Notes: generated from the sequence alone by a model not told the origin. DNA of 64,000 nucleotides from Brevirhabdus pacifica (GCF_002797755.1 NZ_PGFI01000011.1:1736001-1800000); one strand, 5' to 3'. Counted from the first letter of the stretch, positions 36,257-47,441 are shown. A program made the numbers and translations.

Positions 36257-36597
36257 CTTCGGATCCCGACTCTCCAGGATGTCGTAACACTCTGAGAAGA
36301 TGAGTCGTTTTCGAGGCTTCGGGTTGCCGCTCCCTCGCCGCGGGGCGCCCGGTCTCCTCCTCCGCCGAGTTGCTGCGATCCTTTAAAGCGGCCCGGAGTA
36401 TACACTCCGCAACTGCGCGTCATCGTCTTCACGACGCGTCGACTTAGCATAGGCACCGCTTCACCACATCCGCTTCGCGAAGGGCCATAGTGCGCATTCA
36501 ACGGTCTACTTATAAATTGACTCGATAGGACATTTGTCCTAAAAGTTGCCGAGATCGCGCGCCGGATGCCAGAACGATCCCTCAGAAAAGGTGCGAC
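36257..36597. other. Non-coding region between tRNA-Leu and the tetR gene
   Basis: 341 bases, lower in GC than the flanks, without a credible gene. The last 80 bases carry the tetR promoter and palindrome. Position directly 3' of a tRNA is a common integration site, but I found no repeat of the tRNA 3' end downstream. Confidence 0.5.
36517..36545 (+). promoter_or_regulatory. TetR-type promoter with palindromic operator
   Basis: TTGACT (36517-36522) and TAAAAG (36540-36545) are 17 bases apart. The perfect palindrome TAGGACATTTGTCCTA (36526-36541) fills the spacer and touches the -10 box, the expected place for autorepression by the TetR protein encoded 52 bases downstream. Confidence 0.8.
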
Positions 36598-37182
36598 ATG
36601 AAGGCCTTGGAAACGCGTCAGACCATCGTCGCGGCAGCGGACAAACTCATCTACGAGCGTGGGTTCGAGTTCACTTCATTTGCGGACATCGCTCAGGTTG
36701 TCGGGATCTCACGGGGCAACTTCTACTACCACTTCAAGACCAAGGATGAGATCCTGGATGCCGTGATTGAGCGCAGGATACTCGACAGGGCAAAGATGTT
36801 GGACGACTGGGTGGAAGCCGGCCAGTCACCCAAGCATTGTATCGCAAACTTCATTCGCATCCTGCTGATGAACAATCAGAAGATCCGGGCATACGGCTGT
36901 CCCATCGGAACGCTCTTCTCGGAACTGGCAAAATTGAACCATCCAGCCGTTTCCGGTGCGAGGGATCTGTATGATCTTTTTCGTATCTGGCTCGTCCGGA
37001 GGTTCGCGGAAATGGGCAGGTCGGAGGATGCTGACGCGCTGGCCATGCATATTCTGGCGCGAAGCCAGGGTGCCGCGAGCCTTGCCAATGCCTACCCGCA
37101 GGAACCGTTTCTGGAACAAGAAGTGAAACAGATGCTGGCTTGGCTAGATGCCGTGGCCGACGGCGCAACCATTGAAACGTGA
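36598..37182 (+). CDS. TetR/AcrR family regulator
   Basis: A 194-residue repressor. The helix-turn-helix is at residues 5-50 (RQTIVAAADKLIYERGFEFTSFADIAQVVGISRGNFYYHFKTKDEIL), a textbook TetR N-terminus. The ligand-binding C-terminal domain resembles those with a Cys in YGCPIGTLFSELA (near residue 100), found in a subgroup that responds to electrophiles or aldehydes; that is tentative. Base composition is clearly lower in GC than the neighbours, which suggests transfer. Co-transcribed with the YciI-like gene 12 bases downstream; probably represses both through the palindrome at 36526-36541. Confidence 0.9.
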   Translation: MKALETRQTIVAAADKLIYERGFEFTSFADIAQVVGISRGNFYYHFKTKDEILDAVIERRILDRAKMLDDWVEAGQSPKHCIANFIRILLMNNQKIRAYGCPIGTLFSELAKLNHPAVSGARDLYDLFRIWLVRRFAEMGRSEDADALAMHILARSQGAASLANAYPQEPFLEQEVKQMLAWLDAVADGATIET

Positions 37183-37194
37183 AAGGAGTTGGAC

Positions 37195-37488
37195 ATGTAC
37201 ATTATCACCCTCGACCTGACGGACAAGAGAACCGAAGCCCCGGCCCATATGGCAGCCCACAACGCATGGATTGCGCAAGGGTTCGAGGATGGGGTTTTCC
37301 TCCTGGTCGGCAGCCTCAAACCCCAAGGCGGAGGCGCAATCCTGGCTGTCGCGGAAGACAGAATGGATCTGGAGGCCCGAGTGGCAGCGGATCCATTTGT
37401 CCGCGAGGGGATCGCGACGCCGCATATCCAGCATGTCGCACCCGCGCGAACTGACGCCCGTCTATCGTTTCTGAAGGTTGTGGCGTGA
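37195..37488 (+). CDS. YciI-like small protein
   Basis: A 97-residue protein of the YCII-related ferredoxin-like fold family: MYIITLDLTDKR, HNAWIAQGFEDGVFLLVGSLKPQGGGAIL, and DPFVREGIATPHIQHV near the C-terminus. The catalytic-looking His is in AAHNAWI. The ATG at 37195 follows AAAGGAG by six bases; a TTG two codons upstream is less likely. Function in this family is poorly known; here it is the probable target of the TetR regulator. Confidence 0.85.
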   Translation: MYIITLDLTDKRTEAPAHMAAHNAWIAQGFEDGVFLLVGSLKPQGGGAILAVAEDRMDLEARVAADPFVREGIATPHIQHVAPARTDARLSFLKVVA

Positions 37489-37882
37489 AAGACCTGTCCA
37501 CCGGATCGGATGGCCGAACCAGGTATCGCTGGTCTGGCCCAGATCCGGAGTTTCCGGGCTGAGTTGGCGAACGATTCGACGTCTACAAAGTTGCCAGGCC
37601 ATGGGCCACGTCGAGGGGTGCTTTGCGCCCGCAGGGGGCGAAGAGGCGCGGTGTAGATTTCGACGAACCTGATCTAACACGCTTTTCGCTGCATGATTGC
37701 GCCCCCCCTCCCATCCGCGCGCCCTTGGGCCAGTCGACGTCGTCCGGCGCTGGCGCGTCGCGACATTTTAGCATCCCGTAAACTTCAAGAGCGCAAGATG
37801 GGGGGAAATTCCTTTCCGGATGCGTGAATCTGCGCTTACCCTGGGGTCACAGACATGGAAGACAATAAAAAAGAGCAGTCCC
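37489..37882. other. Non-coding region before the degenerate Hint gene
   Basis: About 390 bases with mixed composition. Short open frames on both strands have no recognisable features. A small imperfect hairpin near 37625-37642 is the only structure I noticed; nothing else can be supported. Confidence 0.4.
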
Positions 37883-38395
37883 ATGACCCGTAGACCCGCT
37901 TCGCGCCCCTGTGCGCAATCAGGTCAAACCGATCCCGCCATTGGCGGGAGTGGCCTGACCCTGGGCACCTCCATCTATACGCTGGAGGGGTGCCTTCCCA
38001 TCGAATACCTTCTTCCGGGCGACCGGATCATCACCCGCGATGCGGGCTCGGTGCGCCTGCGCGCCGTGCGCCATCGCCGCGTGCGCCTGACACCGGTTCT
38101 GGTCTCGGCCAGCTCCCTCGGCTTCGACCGCCCGGAAGAGGCGATCTCGATGCTGCCGGAACAGGCGATCCTGGTCCGCGACTGGCGCGCGGAGGCCCTT
38201 TTCGGCGAGACACGCGCCATCGTCCCCGTCCGCCGCATGATCGACGGCCAGTACATCCGCTGGGACACGGGCCCACGCAGCCTGGACATCTTCACCCTGG
38301 ACCTGGGCGCGGCGCACATCGCATACGCCGACGGGGTGGAGGTGCTGTGCCCCCTTCCCGCCCCCGCGGCCGGGCCGGAGACCATGCGCGCCTGA
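37883..38395 (+). CDS. Degenerate Hint_2-domain protein
   Basis: A 170-residue protein that is almost only a Hint (hedgehog/intein) domain. GTSIYTLEGCLPIEYLLPGDRIITRD matches the first Hint motif, DWRAEALFGETRAIVPV and IYADGVEVL-like (IAYADGVEVL) the later ones. The usual first-residue Cys is replaced by Gly24 in SGLTLGT, and the SPQHR His motif reads LPEQAIL, so self-cleavage looks impossible. The frame is open to 37820, but ATG 37883 with AGAGCAG upstream is preferred. Function unknown; roseobacters carry many such proteins. Confidence 0.75.
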   Translation: MTRRPASRPCAQSGQTDPAIGGSGLTLGTSIYTLEGCLPIEYLLPGDRIITRDAGSVRLRAVRHRRVRLTPVLVSASSLGFDRPEEAISMLPEQAILVRDWRAEALFGETRAIVPVRRMIDGQYIRWDTGPRSLDIFTLDLGAAHIAYADGVEVLCPLPAPAAGPETMRA

Positions 38396-38509
38396 AACGC
38401 GCCTCGCGCTGTGCCGGGGTCTGCCGAAGCGATCATGCTTCGGAACGGGACAGGTTTGTCCGCAAACGCCCTCGAACAGGCCGACAGACCACCCGTCACC
38501 GAAAAAATC

Positions 38510-40584
<2,075 letters not shown>

Positions 40585-40650
40585 GGGCCCTGCCCCCGCG
40601 CCTTTGACCACCAGACCAGTTTTCACACGAAAAGAAGGGAATACGTCGCC

Positions 40651-42057
40651 ATGAGCAACCAGGACGTACTCAAGACCATCAAGGACGAGGAAGTCGAATA
40701 TGTCGACATCCGCTTCACCGACCCGCGTGGCCGGCTGCAGCACGTGACCATCATCGTCGACGAGATCGACGAGGATTTCCTGGAAGAAGGCTTCATGTTC
40801 GACGGCTCCTCGATCGCCGGCTGGAAGTCGATCGACCAGTCGGACATGAAACTCATGCCCGACACCGACAGCGCCTACATCGACCCGTTCTACGCAGAGA
40901 AGACCCTGTGCATCCATTGCACCGTGGTCGAGCCCGACACCAACGAGCCCTATGACCGCGACCCCCGCGGCACCGCCGAGAAGGCCGAGGCTTACCTCAA
41001 GTCCTCCGGTATCGGCGACGAGGCGTTCTTCGGTCCCGAGGCCGAGTTCTTCCTGTTCGACGACGTGCGCTACTCCAACTCGATCAACAAGGTCAGCTAC
41101 GAAGTCGACGCCGCCGACGCCTCGTGGAACACCGGCACCGAGTACGAGATGGGCAACATGGGCCACCGTCCTGGCGTCAAGGGCGGCTACTTCCCCGTGA
41201 ACCCGACCGACGCGGCGCAGGATCTGCGGTCCGAAATGCTCTCGACCATGAAGCGCATGGGCATGAAGGTCGACAAGCACCACCACGAGGTGGCGTCGTG
41301 CCAGCACGAGCTGGGCCTGATCTTCGGCTCGCTGACCAAGCAGGCCGACGAGATCCAGAAGTACAAATACGTCATCCACAACGTCGCCCACGCCTACGGC
41401 AAGACGGCGACCTTCATGCCCAAGCCGATCGCCGGCGACAACGGCACCGGGATGCACGTCAACATGTCGATCTGGAAGGACGGCAAGCCGCTCTTCGCTG
41501 GTGACAAGTATGCCGACCTCAGCCAGGAAGCTCTGTGGTTCATCGGCGGCATCCTCAAGCACGCCAAGTCGCTGAACGCCTTCACCAACCCCTCGACCAA
41601 CAGCTACAAGCGCCTGATCCCCGGCTTCGAAGCTCCCGTGCTGCGCGCCTACTCGGCCCGCAACCGCTCGGGCTGCGTCCGGATCCCGTGGACCGAGTCG
41701 CCCAAAGCCAAGCGCGTCGAGGCCCGCTTCCCCGATCCCGCCGCCAACCCCTATCTGGCGTTCTCGGCCCTGCTGATGGCCGGCCTTGACGGCATCAAGA
41801 ACAAGATCGACCCGGGCGCGGCCTCGGACAAGGATCTCTACGACCTGCCCCCCGAGGAGCTGGCGCAGATCCCGACCGTCTGTGCATCGCTGCGCGAGGC
41901 CCTGGACGAGCTGGAAGCCGATCACGAGTACCTGCTGGCCGGTGACGTGTTCACCCGCGACCAGATCAAGGGCTACGTGAACCTGAAGTGGGAAGAGGTC
42001 TATGCCTACGAGCACACCCCCCACCCCATCGAGTTCCAGATGTACTACAGCTGCTGA
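40651..42057 (+). CDS. glnA: Glutamine synthetase type I
   Basis: The 468-residue GSI-beta enzyme that makes glutamine from glutamate, ammonia and [16 protein letters not shown], the NGTGMHVN active-site loop, and the adenylylation Tyr in [14 protein letters not shown] near the C-terminus are present, so activity should be controlled by adenylylation with P-II upstream in the signal chain. Followed by an intrinsic terminator. Confidence 0.98.
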   Translation: MSNQDVLKTIKDEEVEYVDIRFTDPRGRLQHVTIIVDEIDEDFLEEGFMFDGSSIAGWKSIDQSDMKLMPDTDSAYIDPFYAEKTLCIHCTVVEPDTNEPYDRDPRGTAEKAEAYLKSSGIGDEAFFGPEAEFFLFDDVRYSNSINKVSYEVDAADASWNTGTEYEMGNMGHRPGVKGGYFPVNPTDAAQDLRSEMLSTMKRMGMKVDKHHHEVASCQHELGLIFGSLTKQADEIQKYKYVIHNVAHAYGKTATFMPKPIAGDNGTGMHVNMSIWKDGKPLFAGDKYADLSQEALWFIGGILKHAKSLNAFTNPSTNSYKRLIPGFEAPVLRAYSARNRSGCVRIPWTESPKAKRVEARFPDPAANPYLAFSALLMAGLDGIKNKIDPGAASDKDLYDLPPEELAQIPTVCASLREALDELEADHEYLLAGDVFTRDQIKGYVNLKWEEVYAYEHTPHPIEFQMYYSC

Positions 42058-42398
42058 TCCACGGATCATCGGAACAGTGGAAGGGCGCCCCTCGGGGCGC
42101 CCTTTTCGCATTTGGCTGGAGGACCTTCTACTCCGGCGGGCGATCTGGCCGCGCGCAGCACACCAACGGGTAGATGTGATTCAACATTCCCGCGAATCTG
42201 CGTCGGTTTGTTTCGCTCAGAGGGTCGGTATGCGTTTTTGAGAAGCCGGGTTTCACAAATTTGCAGAGAAATAAGATTACTCACGGCCCAATTGTGGCGC
42301 CAATGCCTTTGGATTGCCCCACCCTGACCTAGTGTTTTCACATTCCGGGGTCAGTATCGGTCTCGTCATCGCACCAAATAAAAAAAGTGGCCGAGAGA
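42058..42398. other. Intergenic region after glnA
   Basis: 341 bases: the glnA terminator near the start, then an AT-richer stretch leading to the next gene. No promoter pair or RNA gene is clear. Confidence 0.5.
42081..42106 (+). terminator. Intrinsic terminator after glnA
   Basis: AAGGGCGCCC-CTCG-GGGCGCCCTT with a short T-run; closes the glnBA transcript. Confidence 0.88.
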
Positions 42399-43316
42399 AT
42401 GAGCAATACAGCAATCCGGGCAACGCTCGCATACGACGGGTTCCCGCCCATCGACTTCAAGGCGTTGGAAAAGGATATTGCCCATATATTCCGCAATATC
42501 ATGCTTCCGTTCGAGCAGACCGAGGCCGTCGTGCGCAAGCACGCCAACTTCTTCGGCGAGCAGCTTTGCCTCAGCATCGCACGGGACAAGGATGACATCC
42601 TGATCTGGGTCGAGGAAGGCACAGGCATCAACCGCGCAGACCTGCAGACCCGTCTGGCCGCCTGCTACCACGTGGTGCGCCACCTTCTGACGATCGAGCG
42701 CGCGGATAGCGTCTACTGGCATTACACCGGCAAGTGCTACACCGCCGAAGGGTTCGAGGCCCGCATCGCGCTGGACACCTCCCAGGGGCCCATCATGCCC
42801 GAGCCCGAGCCCGTCAACGAAAACATCTTCGGCGAGGATTTCCTCAGCGTCGGCTCCACCCACGAGCGTCTGGACGATTTCTTCGTGCGCAAGATCACCG
42901 TGCGCAAGGAAGCCGCCGAGCCCAAGGATTCCCGCGCCATCCTCTTCCCCGAGATCGCCGAGCAACTTGAGGCCGCGACCCGCATCGACGAAGAGGCCGA
43001 GATGCGCGACCAGATCCGCAAGGCCCTCTACCCCGAGACGCCGACCCAGAAGAAATCCGGCGCCACGACCGTTCTCTTCGGGCCCGGGCGTCCCGAGGAT
43101 CGCCTGGACCGGTCCGAGACCACGGCCCGCCTGGCGACCTATGCCATGAACACCACCCTTCTGATCACCGCCATGCCCGTCGGCGCCGCGCTGATGACCT
43201 ACAACATGCTGGGGGGCGAGAATTTCCGCCTGACGGCCCAGGTCACCGCCCTGACCGGCGCCTTCCTGGGCACCGGCGTGATGTCCGATTTCGGCCAGAT
43301 CCTTCAGATGATCTGA
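42399..43316 (+). CDS. Conserved membrane-anchored protein of unknown function
   Basis: A 305-residue protein, not recognised. Residues 1-230 are soluble and acidic (ERMSNTAI start, FRNIMLPFEQTEAVVRKHANFFG, LRIALDTSQGPI-like beta segments). Two C-terminal hydrophobic segments follow (about 245-265, TYAMNTTLLITAMPVGAALM; about 278-297, LTAQVTALTGAFLGTGVMS). So it is probably a C-tail-anchored protein facing the cytoplasm. ATG 42399 is used; a GTG at 42387 has no better ribosome-binding site. Codon use is typical of the genome and a strong terminator follows, so it is a real, single-gene unit. Confidence 0.8.
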   Translation: MSNTAIRATLAYDGFPPIDFKALEKDIAHIFRNIMLPFEQTEAVVRKHANFFGEQLCLSIARDKDDILIWVEEGTGINRADLQTRLAACYHVVRHLLTIERADSVYWHYTGKCYTAEGFEARIALDTSQGPIMPEPEPVNENIFGEDFLSVGSTHERLDDFFVRKITVRKEAAEPKDSRAILFPEIAEQLEAATRIDEEAEMRDQIRKALYPETPTQKKSGATTVLFGPGRPEDRLDRSETTARLATYAMNTTLLITAMPVGAALMTYNMLGGENFRLTAQVTALTGAFLGTGVMSDFGQILQMI

Positions 43317-43351
43317 TCCCCGCGCGGCGCCTGCAGGGCGCCCAGCATTTC

Positions 43352-43383
43352 AAGGCACTGCCCCCGCCCGGGGCGGTGCCTTT
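43352..43383 (+). terminator. Intrinsic terminator
   Basis: AAGGCACTGCCCC pairs with GGGGCGGTGCCTT (one G-T) around a short loop and ends in TTT; it lies 35 bases after the preceding stop. Confidence 0.8.
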
Positions 43384-43529
43384 ATCATTGAGGCGCCGTC
43401 ACGTGCCGCGGGGTGCCCCCATGACGGCCCCGCATGTCCCCGGTGCCGCAAACGATCCCCACCACAGACCCAATTTACCCAAACTCATCCCGCATCGTGG
43501 CATGATCGGACACCGCAAGGATCCCAGGC

Positions 43530-44528
43530 ATGACTTGTCCACCTGTTGAAACCACCCTCTTCCTGCCCCGCCCGGCCGATATCGTGCCGGCGCGGCTGCT
43601 GGCCGGTTTCAACGGCGCCCGTCCCGCCGGCCTGCCCGCCCTGCGTCTCGACGACCGCCAGAGCCTGCGCGCCCGGCGCTTCCATTGCGGCCGCTTCGCC
43701 ATCGACATCGCCCAGGGCCCCGCGCAATCGGGCACCTCGCCCTTCGGCATCGCCACGGAGGGGGGCGATACGCTGACGGGCCTGCGGCGCCTGTCGCGCC
43801 CCTCCGCCCCGGCAGACCCCGCGGCGGGCCACCGCGCGACGCTGATGATCTCCGTGTCGGACAATGCAGCGGATCAGGCTGGAACCACCGCCCCCCAGCT
43901 CAACCACCCCGAGGAGATGCCCCACGACGGCCTGCGCGGCGGGCATCGGGACCGGGAAATTGCCCTGCGGCGGATGATGCTTGCCCTGGCCCACCGGATA
44001 GCCACCCTCTGCGCCCGGCAGGTCGATGCGACGGCCGCCCATTGGGGCCAGTCGGACCGCCTGCTGCCGATCGGGGACTTCGTCGCCGATACCCTTCCCG
44101 CCGCCATCTGCTTTGTCCCGCAGGTCTTCACCAGCGGATCGCGGCACCACGGGCGGCGCCTGACGGGTTTCCGCGCCAAGGGGTCCGAGGATCTGCTGGG
44201 CCGCCTTCTGATCATGCATGAATCGGCGCTGCCGCTCGATCGCGCCTGCGCGCTGGCCGCGGCCCTGATCGATCGCTGGATGGCCAGCGACACCCGCCCC
44301 ACGCCGGGAAAGGCGCTGGACCTGCCGGGCTGGCCCGCGGGCGACATCCGGCTGCGCCCGCCCTCGGGCAGCCATCCGATGGGCACGGTCGAGATCATGT
44401 TGCGGGATATCGGGGGGGCTGCGGTCCAGCCGCATTCCGGGCTTCGCGGCGGGCTGCGGGGCACGATCGGGCGGCTGCTGCCGCCCACGGGCCGGATCAC
44501 CCCGCCTACCGGGCGCGACGTCCGCTAG
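43530..44528 (+). CDS. Hypothetical protein
   Basis: A 332-residue protein I do not recognise. The N-terminal third (FLPRPADIVPARLLAGFNGARPAG) and a later segment (ICFVPQVFTSGSRHHGRRLTGFRAKG) have normal composition, with helices in between (LRRMMLALAHRIATLCARQ; LGRLLIMHESALPLDRACALAAALIDRWM). No signal peptide or membrane segment. A 316-codon frame on the opposite strand is Arg/Gly-rich shadow. It converges with the Hint gene, 53 bases away. A roseobacter-specific protein is likely, but I cannot assign a role. Confidence 0.6.
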   Translation: MTCPPVETTLFLPRPADIVPARLLAGFNGARPAGLPALRLDDRQSLRARRFHCGRFAIDIAQGPAQSGTSPFGIATEGGDTLTGLRRLSRPSAPADPAAGHRATLMISVSDNAADQAGTTAPQLNHPEEMPHDGLRGGHRDREIALRRMMLALAHRIATLCARQVDATAAHWGQSDRLLPIGDFVADTLPAAICFVPQVFTSGSRHHGRRLTGFRAKGSEDLLGRLLIMHESALPLDRACALAAALIDRWMASDTRPTPGKALDLPGWPAGDIRLRPPSGSHPMGTVEIMLRDIGGAAVQPHSGLRGGLRGTIGRLLPPTGRITPPTGRDVR

Positions 44529-44581
44529 AACGATCGCTCAAATGGACCCGGGCGATCCGGGACCATCCTGTTAGCCGATGT

Positions 44582-45574
44582 TCAGTAGCCGTTTCTCAGA
44601 AGCCGCCCCTCGAACGCCTTGAGGGTGCGGGCACAGGTCCCGCCATAGCTTTCCAAGTCCGCCGGAAGCTCGGGGAAGATATCGGCGATCTCGGACCTTG
44701 CCGCACCACCCAGAGCGGCCTGCGCCTCCTCGCCCGGCAGCAGGCTTTCGGCCCGCAACCCGTTGGCAAAGACGGTGGCATGCTCTTCCAGGATGAAGTG
44801 GTAATAGTCGATGCCCTCCTCGGGGAGGACCTGGCGGATGCTGGTGTCGTTGGTGAGGTGGATCGCCGCCACCAGGACCTGAGCCTCGCCGAACAGCATC
44901 TCAGCGCGCCAGTCGTCGATCAGCAGCCGGTGCTGCGGCGAGACGAGAAGCTCCTGTTCGGGCATGCCGCGCCCCAGCGCGTCGGGCGACAGTTTCACCG
45001 GCCGCAGGTGCGGGCTGCGCTCCAGCTCACGCGGGCTCAACCAGCGTTCGCCGATCCAGCAGATCTTGCGGACCTGGCCATCGCCACAGAGCACCGGGTC
45101 ACCGACCTCAAGCTGCGAAACCGGCAGGCAGCCCGCCGGCGTCTGGATGATCGTGTCCCCGCCAAAGCAGACCACGTTCACGGTCTGGGAATTCTTCGAC
45201 GCCGTATCCATCGTGAAGGTGTATTTCTGGCCGTCCGTGCCCGTATATTGGTACGTGTAGACCGTCCCCTCCTGGACGACCGAGTCATATCCATAGACCG
45301 CGATCGTGTCGCCGTTCTGGAGCGACTGGAAGGCAAAGCCGAAATTGTCGTTGAACTTCGACAGGTCCAGGTCGAAGCGGTCGTTGCCGCCGGGCCCCTC
45401 GCCCGGCTCGGTCGGGCGGCCCTTGCCGAACTTGCTGAGGGTGATGGTCTTGCCGTCCAGATCGCCGCCGTCTGTGAAGGTCACGAATTGCGTGTCATTG
45501 GCATGACCCGTGTAAAAATCGCTTCCGTTGACGTTGGAGCCGTCCAGGGCAATTGTGACGTCTTCGCGTGCCAT
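44582..45574 (-). CDS. Hint_2-domain protein with intact catalytic motifs
   Basis: A 330-residue protein. Residues 1-130 are a beta-rich, Gly/Asp-rich domain (LDGSNVNGSDFYTG, GGNDRFDLDLSKFND). The Hint domain begins at Cys136 (VVCFGGDTIIQT) and includes the VSPQHRLLIDDWRAEMLFG His motif (His215) and YYHFILEEHATVFANGL. The first-residue Cys and the His that activate peptide-bond cleavage are both present, so self-processing at C136 is possible, releasing the N-terminal domain. It starts one base after the kinase-like gene ends, so the two form an operon. No signal peptide is visible. Confidence 0.85.
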   Translation of the reverse strand: MAREDVTIALDGSNVNGSDFYTGHANDTQFVTFTDGGDLDGKTITLSKFGKGRPTEPGEGPGGNDRFDLDLSKFNDNFGFAFQSLQNGDTIAVYGYDSVVQEGTVYTYQYTGTDGQKYTFTMDTASKNSQTVNVVCFGGDTIIQTPAGCLPVSQLEVGDPVLCGDGQVRKICWIGERWLSPRELERSPHLRPVKLSPDALGRGMPEQELLVSPQHRLLIDDWRAEMLFGEAQVLVAAIHLTNDTSIRQVLPEEGIDYYHFILEEHATVFANGLRAESLLPGEEAQAALGGAARSEIADIFPELPADLESYGGTCARTLKAFEGRLLRNGY

Positions 45575-45575
45575 G

Positions 45576-46412
45576 TCAGATCCTCCCCCGTGCGGTATCG
45601 GCTTCCAGAATGAAAAGGGCGCGGGCCACGGCCATCAGTTCCTGCGGGTCAAGGACACCACGATGGCGCGACGAGAAGCCATCGGCCATCGCCTCCAGTG
45701 CAACCTCGTGGTGCAGCGGCCAGCGCGAGGCGAAGGCCAGGTAGGTCACCGCGAAATCGTATCCCCGGGGCTTGAATCGGGCCTGCTCGAAATCGCAGCC
45801 GGCGATCGAGCCGTCGGCGGCGAAGAGAAAGTTGCTGAGGCTGCCGTCACAACGCGACAGGATCGACCCGCAAAGGGGGATCTCTTGCAACCAAGGCTGC
45901 ATCTGGGCCAGCGACAAAAGCTGGCTGTAGCGGTCGTGAGCGACGAGGTAGTCGAACCAGTTGCCCGACTGGCGGCGAGAGGGGGCGATGGCCTCGTACT
46001 CGGCCAGCCACGCGCCGCAGCGCCGGGCAAGCTTCACACAATCGGCGCGGCTCTCTCCCGCCAGGGGATCCTCCGCCGGTTCGACATAGTCGACCAGGAC
46101 CATGCAATCATCGTCGCTATGGCCGATGTGCCGGGGCACCAGCCCGCTTTCGCGCAGCATCAACAGCGCGTCGCGCTCGCGGGCATAAGCCTCGCGGGCG
46201 GCGCGGGAGAAGGGATCGAACAGCTTGACGAAACCGCGCTCCGTGCCGGTTTCGGCCCGGTAGCTCACCGCCGTGTGCGAGGATTTCAGAAGCTTGAAAT
46301 CAAGGGTCTTTCCGGGCTTCCCCTGAGTCAGGGCACCGGCAATCACCTCGGCCCAACGCCGGAAGACGGGTTCGGCCTTGATGGCCCCGGGGGCTGTGGT
46401 CACCGCGTTCAT
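45576..46412 (-). CDS. Phosphotransferase (APH-like) kinase
   Basis: A 278-residue protein of the aminoglycoside/choline kinase-like fold. Lys63 in GFVKLFDPF sits where ATP-binding lysine is expected, the catalytic loop is CDGSLSNFLF (Asp189, Asn194; the usual His before the Asp is Cys188) and the metal-binding DFE is at 207-209 (AGCDFEQARF), followed by GYDFAVTYLAF. The substrate is unknown. ATG 46412 (MNAVTTAPG) is the likely start. Its stop and the start of the Hint gene are separated by one base, suggesting a shared task. Confidence 0.75.
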   Translation of the reverse strand: MNAVTTAPGAIKAEPVFRRWAEVIAGALTQGKPGKTLDFKLLKSSHTAVSYRAETGTERGFVKLFDPFSRAAREAYARERDALLMLRESGLVPRHIGHSDDDCMVLVDYVEPAEDPLAGESRADCVKLARRCGAWLAEYEAIAPSRRQSGNWFDYLVAHDRYSQLLSLAQMQPWLQEIPLCGSILSRCDGSLSNFLFAADGSIAGCDFEQARFKPRGYDFAVTYLAFASRWPLHHEVALEAMADGFSSRHRGVLDPQELMAVARALFILEADTARGRI

Positions 46413-46572
46413 AATCTGTCCTTGCCTGCCGGAAAAATGGTCCTTCCCGGTTCTTCTTCCGGGCGAAACTGACAGGATTTGGTGGGCAAAGTCTGACCGG
46501 CGCGGCATCTTTCAATGGCATGAAGGTGCCAAAAACATGGCGTGCGGCATGCCCCCGCGACGCGCGGACAAG

Positions 46573-46607
46573 AAAAAACCCGCAGCCCCAAGGGGGTTGC
46601 GGGTTCC
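46573..46607 (-). terminator. Intrinsic terminator after sodB
   Basis: On the minus strand AACCCGCA pairs with TGCGGGTT, with an inner CCCC-GGGG helix, followed by six T. It lies 50 bases after the sodB stop. Confidence 0.85.
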
Positions 46608-46656
46608 TTCGGAAAGGCACCGGGGGCCTTTTTGCTGCCCCGGCGCGCGGCCCGGA

Positions 46657-47262
46657 TCAGGCGTTGGAAAGGCGCTCGGCCACGTTTTCCCAGTTCACCA
46701 GGTTGTCCAGGAAGTTCTGCAGATAGGCGGGACGCTTGTTGCGGAAGTCGATGTAGTAGGAATGCTCCCACACGTCGCAACCCAGCAGCGCGGTCTGGCC
46801 AAAGCAAAGCGGGTTGATGCCGTTGGCGGTGTTGGTGACCTTCAGCTCGCCGCCGTCGACCACAAGCCACACCCAGCCCGAACCGAACTGACCGCCGCCC
46901 TTGGTCTGGAATTCTTCCTTGAACTTGTCGACCGAGCCGAAGGCGTCGGTGATGCGCTTTTCCAGCTCGGAGGGCATCGAGCCGCCGTTGGGGCCCATCA
47001 TCTCCCAGAACTGGGTGTGGTTCCAGTGCTGCGAGGCGTTGTTGAACAGGCCCGACTGGGGCACGCCCGAGGCGTCGTAGGTCGCCTTGACGATCTCCTC
47101 GAGGGTCTTGCCCTCGTGGCCCGAACCCTCAAGCAGCTTGTTGCCGTTGTCGACATAGGCCTTGTGGTGAATATCGTGGTGATACTCCAGCGTCTCCTTG
47201 GACATACCGGCATCGGCCAGCGCGTCATGAGCGTAGGGGAGTGCGGGAAGTTCAAAAGCCAT
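46657..47262 (-). CDS. sodB: Superoxide dismutase (Fe/Mn)
   Basis: Cytosolic dismutase of superoxide, 201 residues. The metal ligands are in LEYHHDIHHKAYV, NNASQHWNHTQFWEMM and DVWEHSYYIDFRNKRPAYL. The composition around GGGQFGSGWVWL and the order in which iron enzymes carry Gln (SGLFNNASQHWNH) point to iron, but metal choice is uncertain. Single gene with its own terminator, downstream of the sarcosine oxidase genes. Confidence 0.95.
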   Translation of the reverse strand: MAFELPALPYAHDALADAGMSKETLEYHHDIHHKAYVDNGNKLLEGSGHEGKTLEEIVKATYDASGVPQSGLFNNASQHWNHTQFWEMMGPNGGSMPSELEKRITDAFGSVDKFKEEFQTKGGGQFGSGWVWLVVDGGELKVTNTANGINPLCFGQTALLGCDVWEHSYYIDFRNKRPAYLQNFLDNLVNWENVAERLSNA

Positions 47263-47441
47263 GGGTCGGCCCCCTTTTTATGAATTTCGTTCCGCCAGAG
47301 ATAAGAGGCCTTATGCCCCCCGCGTCAAGGCCCGTCCCGCCCCGCAGACCCGCGCGGCACCCCGCCGGGCGGCGCCGATCCGCCTTGTCCGGGCCGTGTC
47401 ACCCATCGCCAGGCCGCCCCTTGAAGGGCGCGCGCGGACCC

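Noticed and set aside
36205-36501. A 98-codon minus-strand frame ending in GEGTRTPTPCGART
   Set aside because: It is antisense to tRNA-Leu; this peptide is a well-known artefact of translating tRNA genes.
36661-36677. Repeat of the tRNA T-loop sequence GGGTTCGAGT inside the tetR gene, possible attachment site
   Set aside because: The match is only 10 bases and encodes the conserved GFEFTSF turn of TetR proteins, so it is chance.
43485-44435. A 316-codon minus-strand frame opposite the hypothetical gene at 43530
   Set aside because: Arg/Gly-rich, no motifs, and it would collide with the plus-strand frame of better composition.
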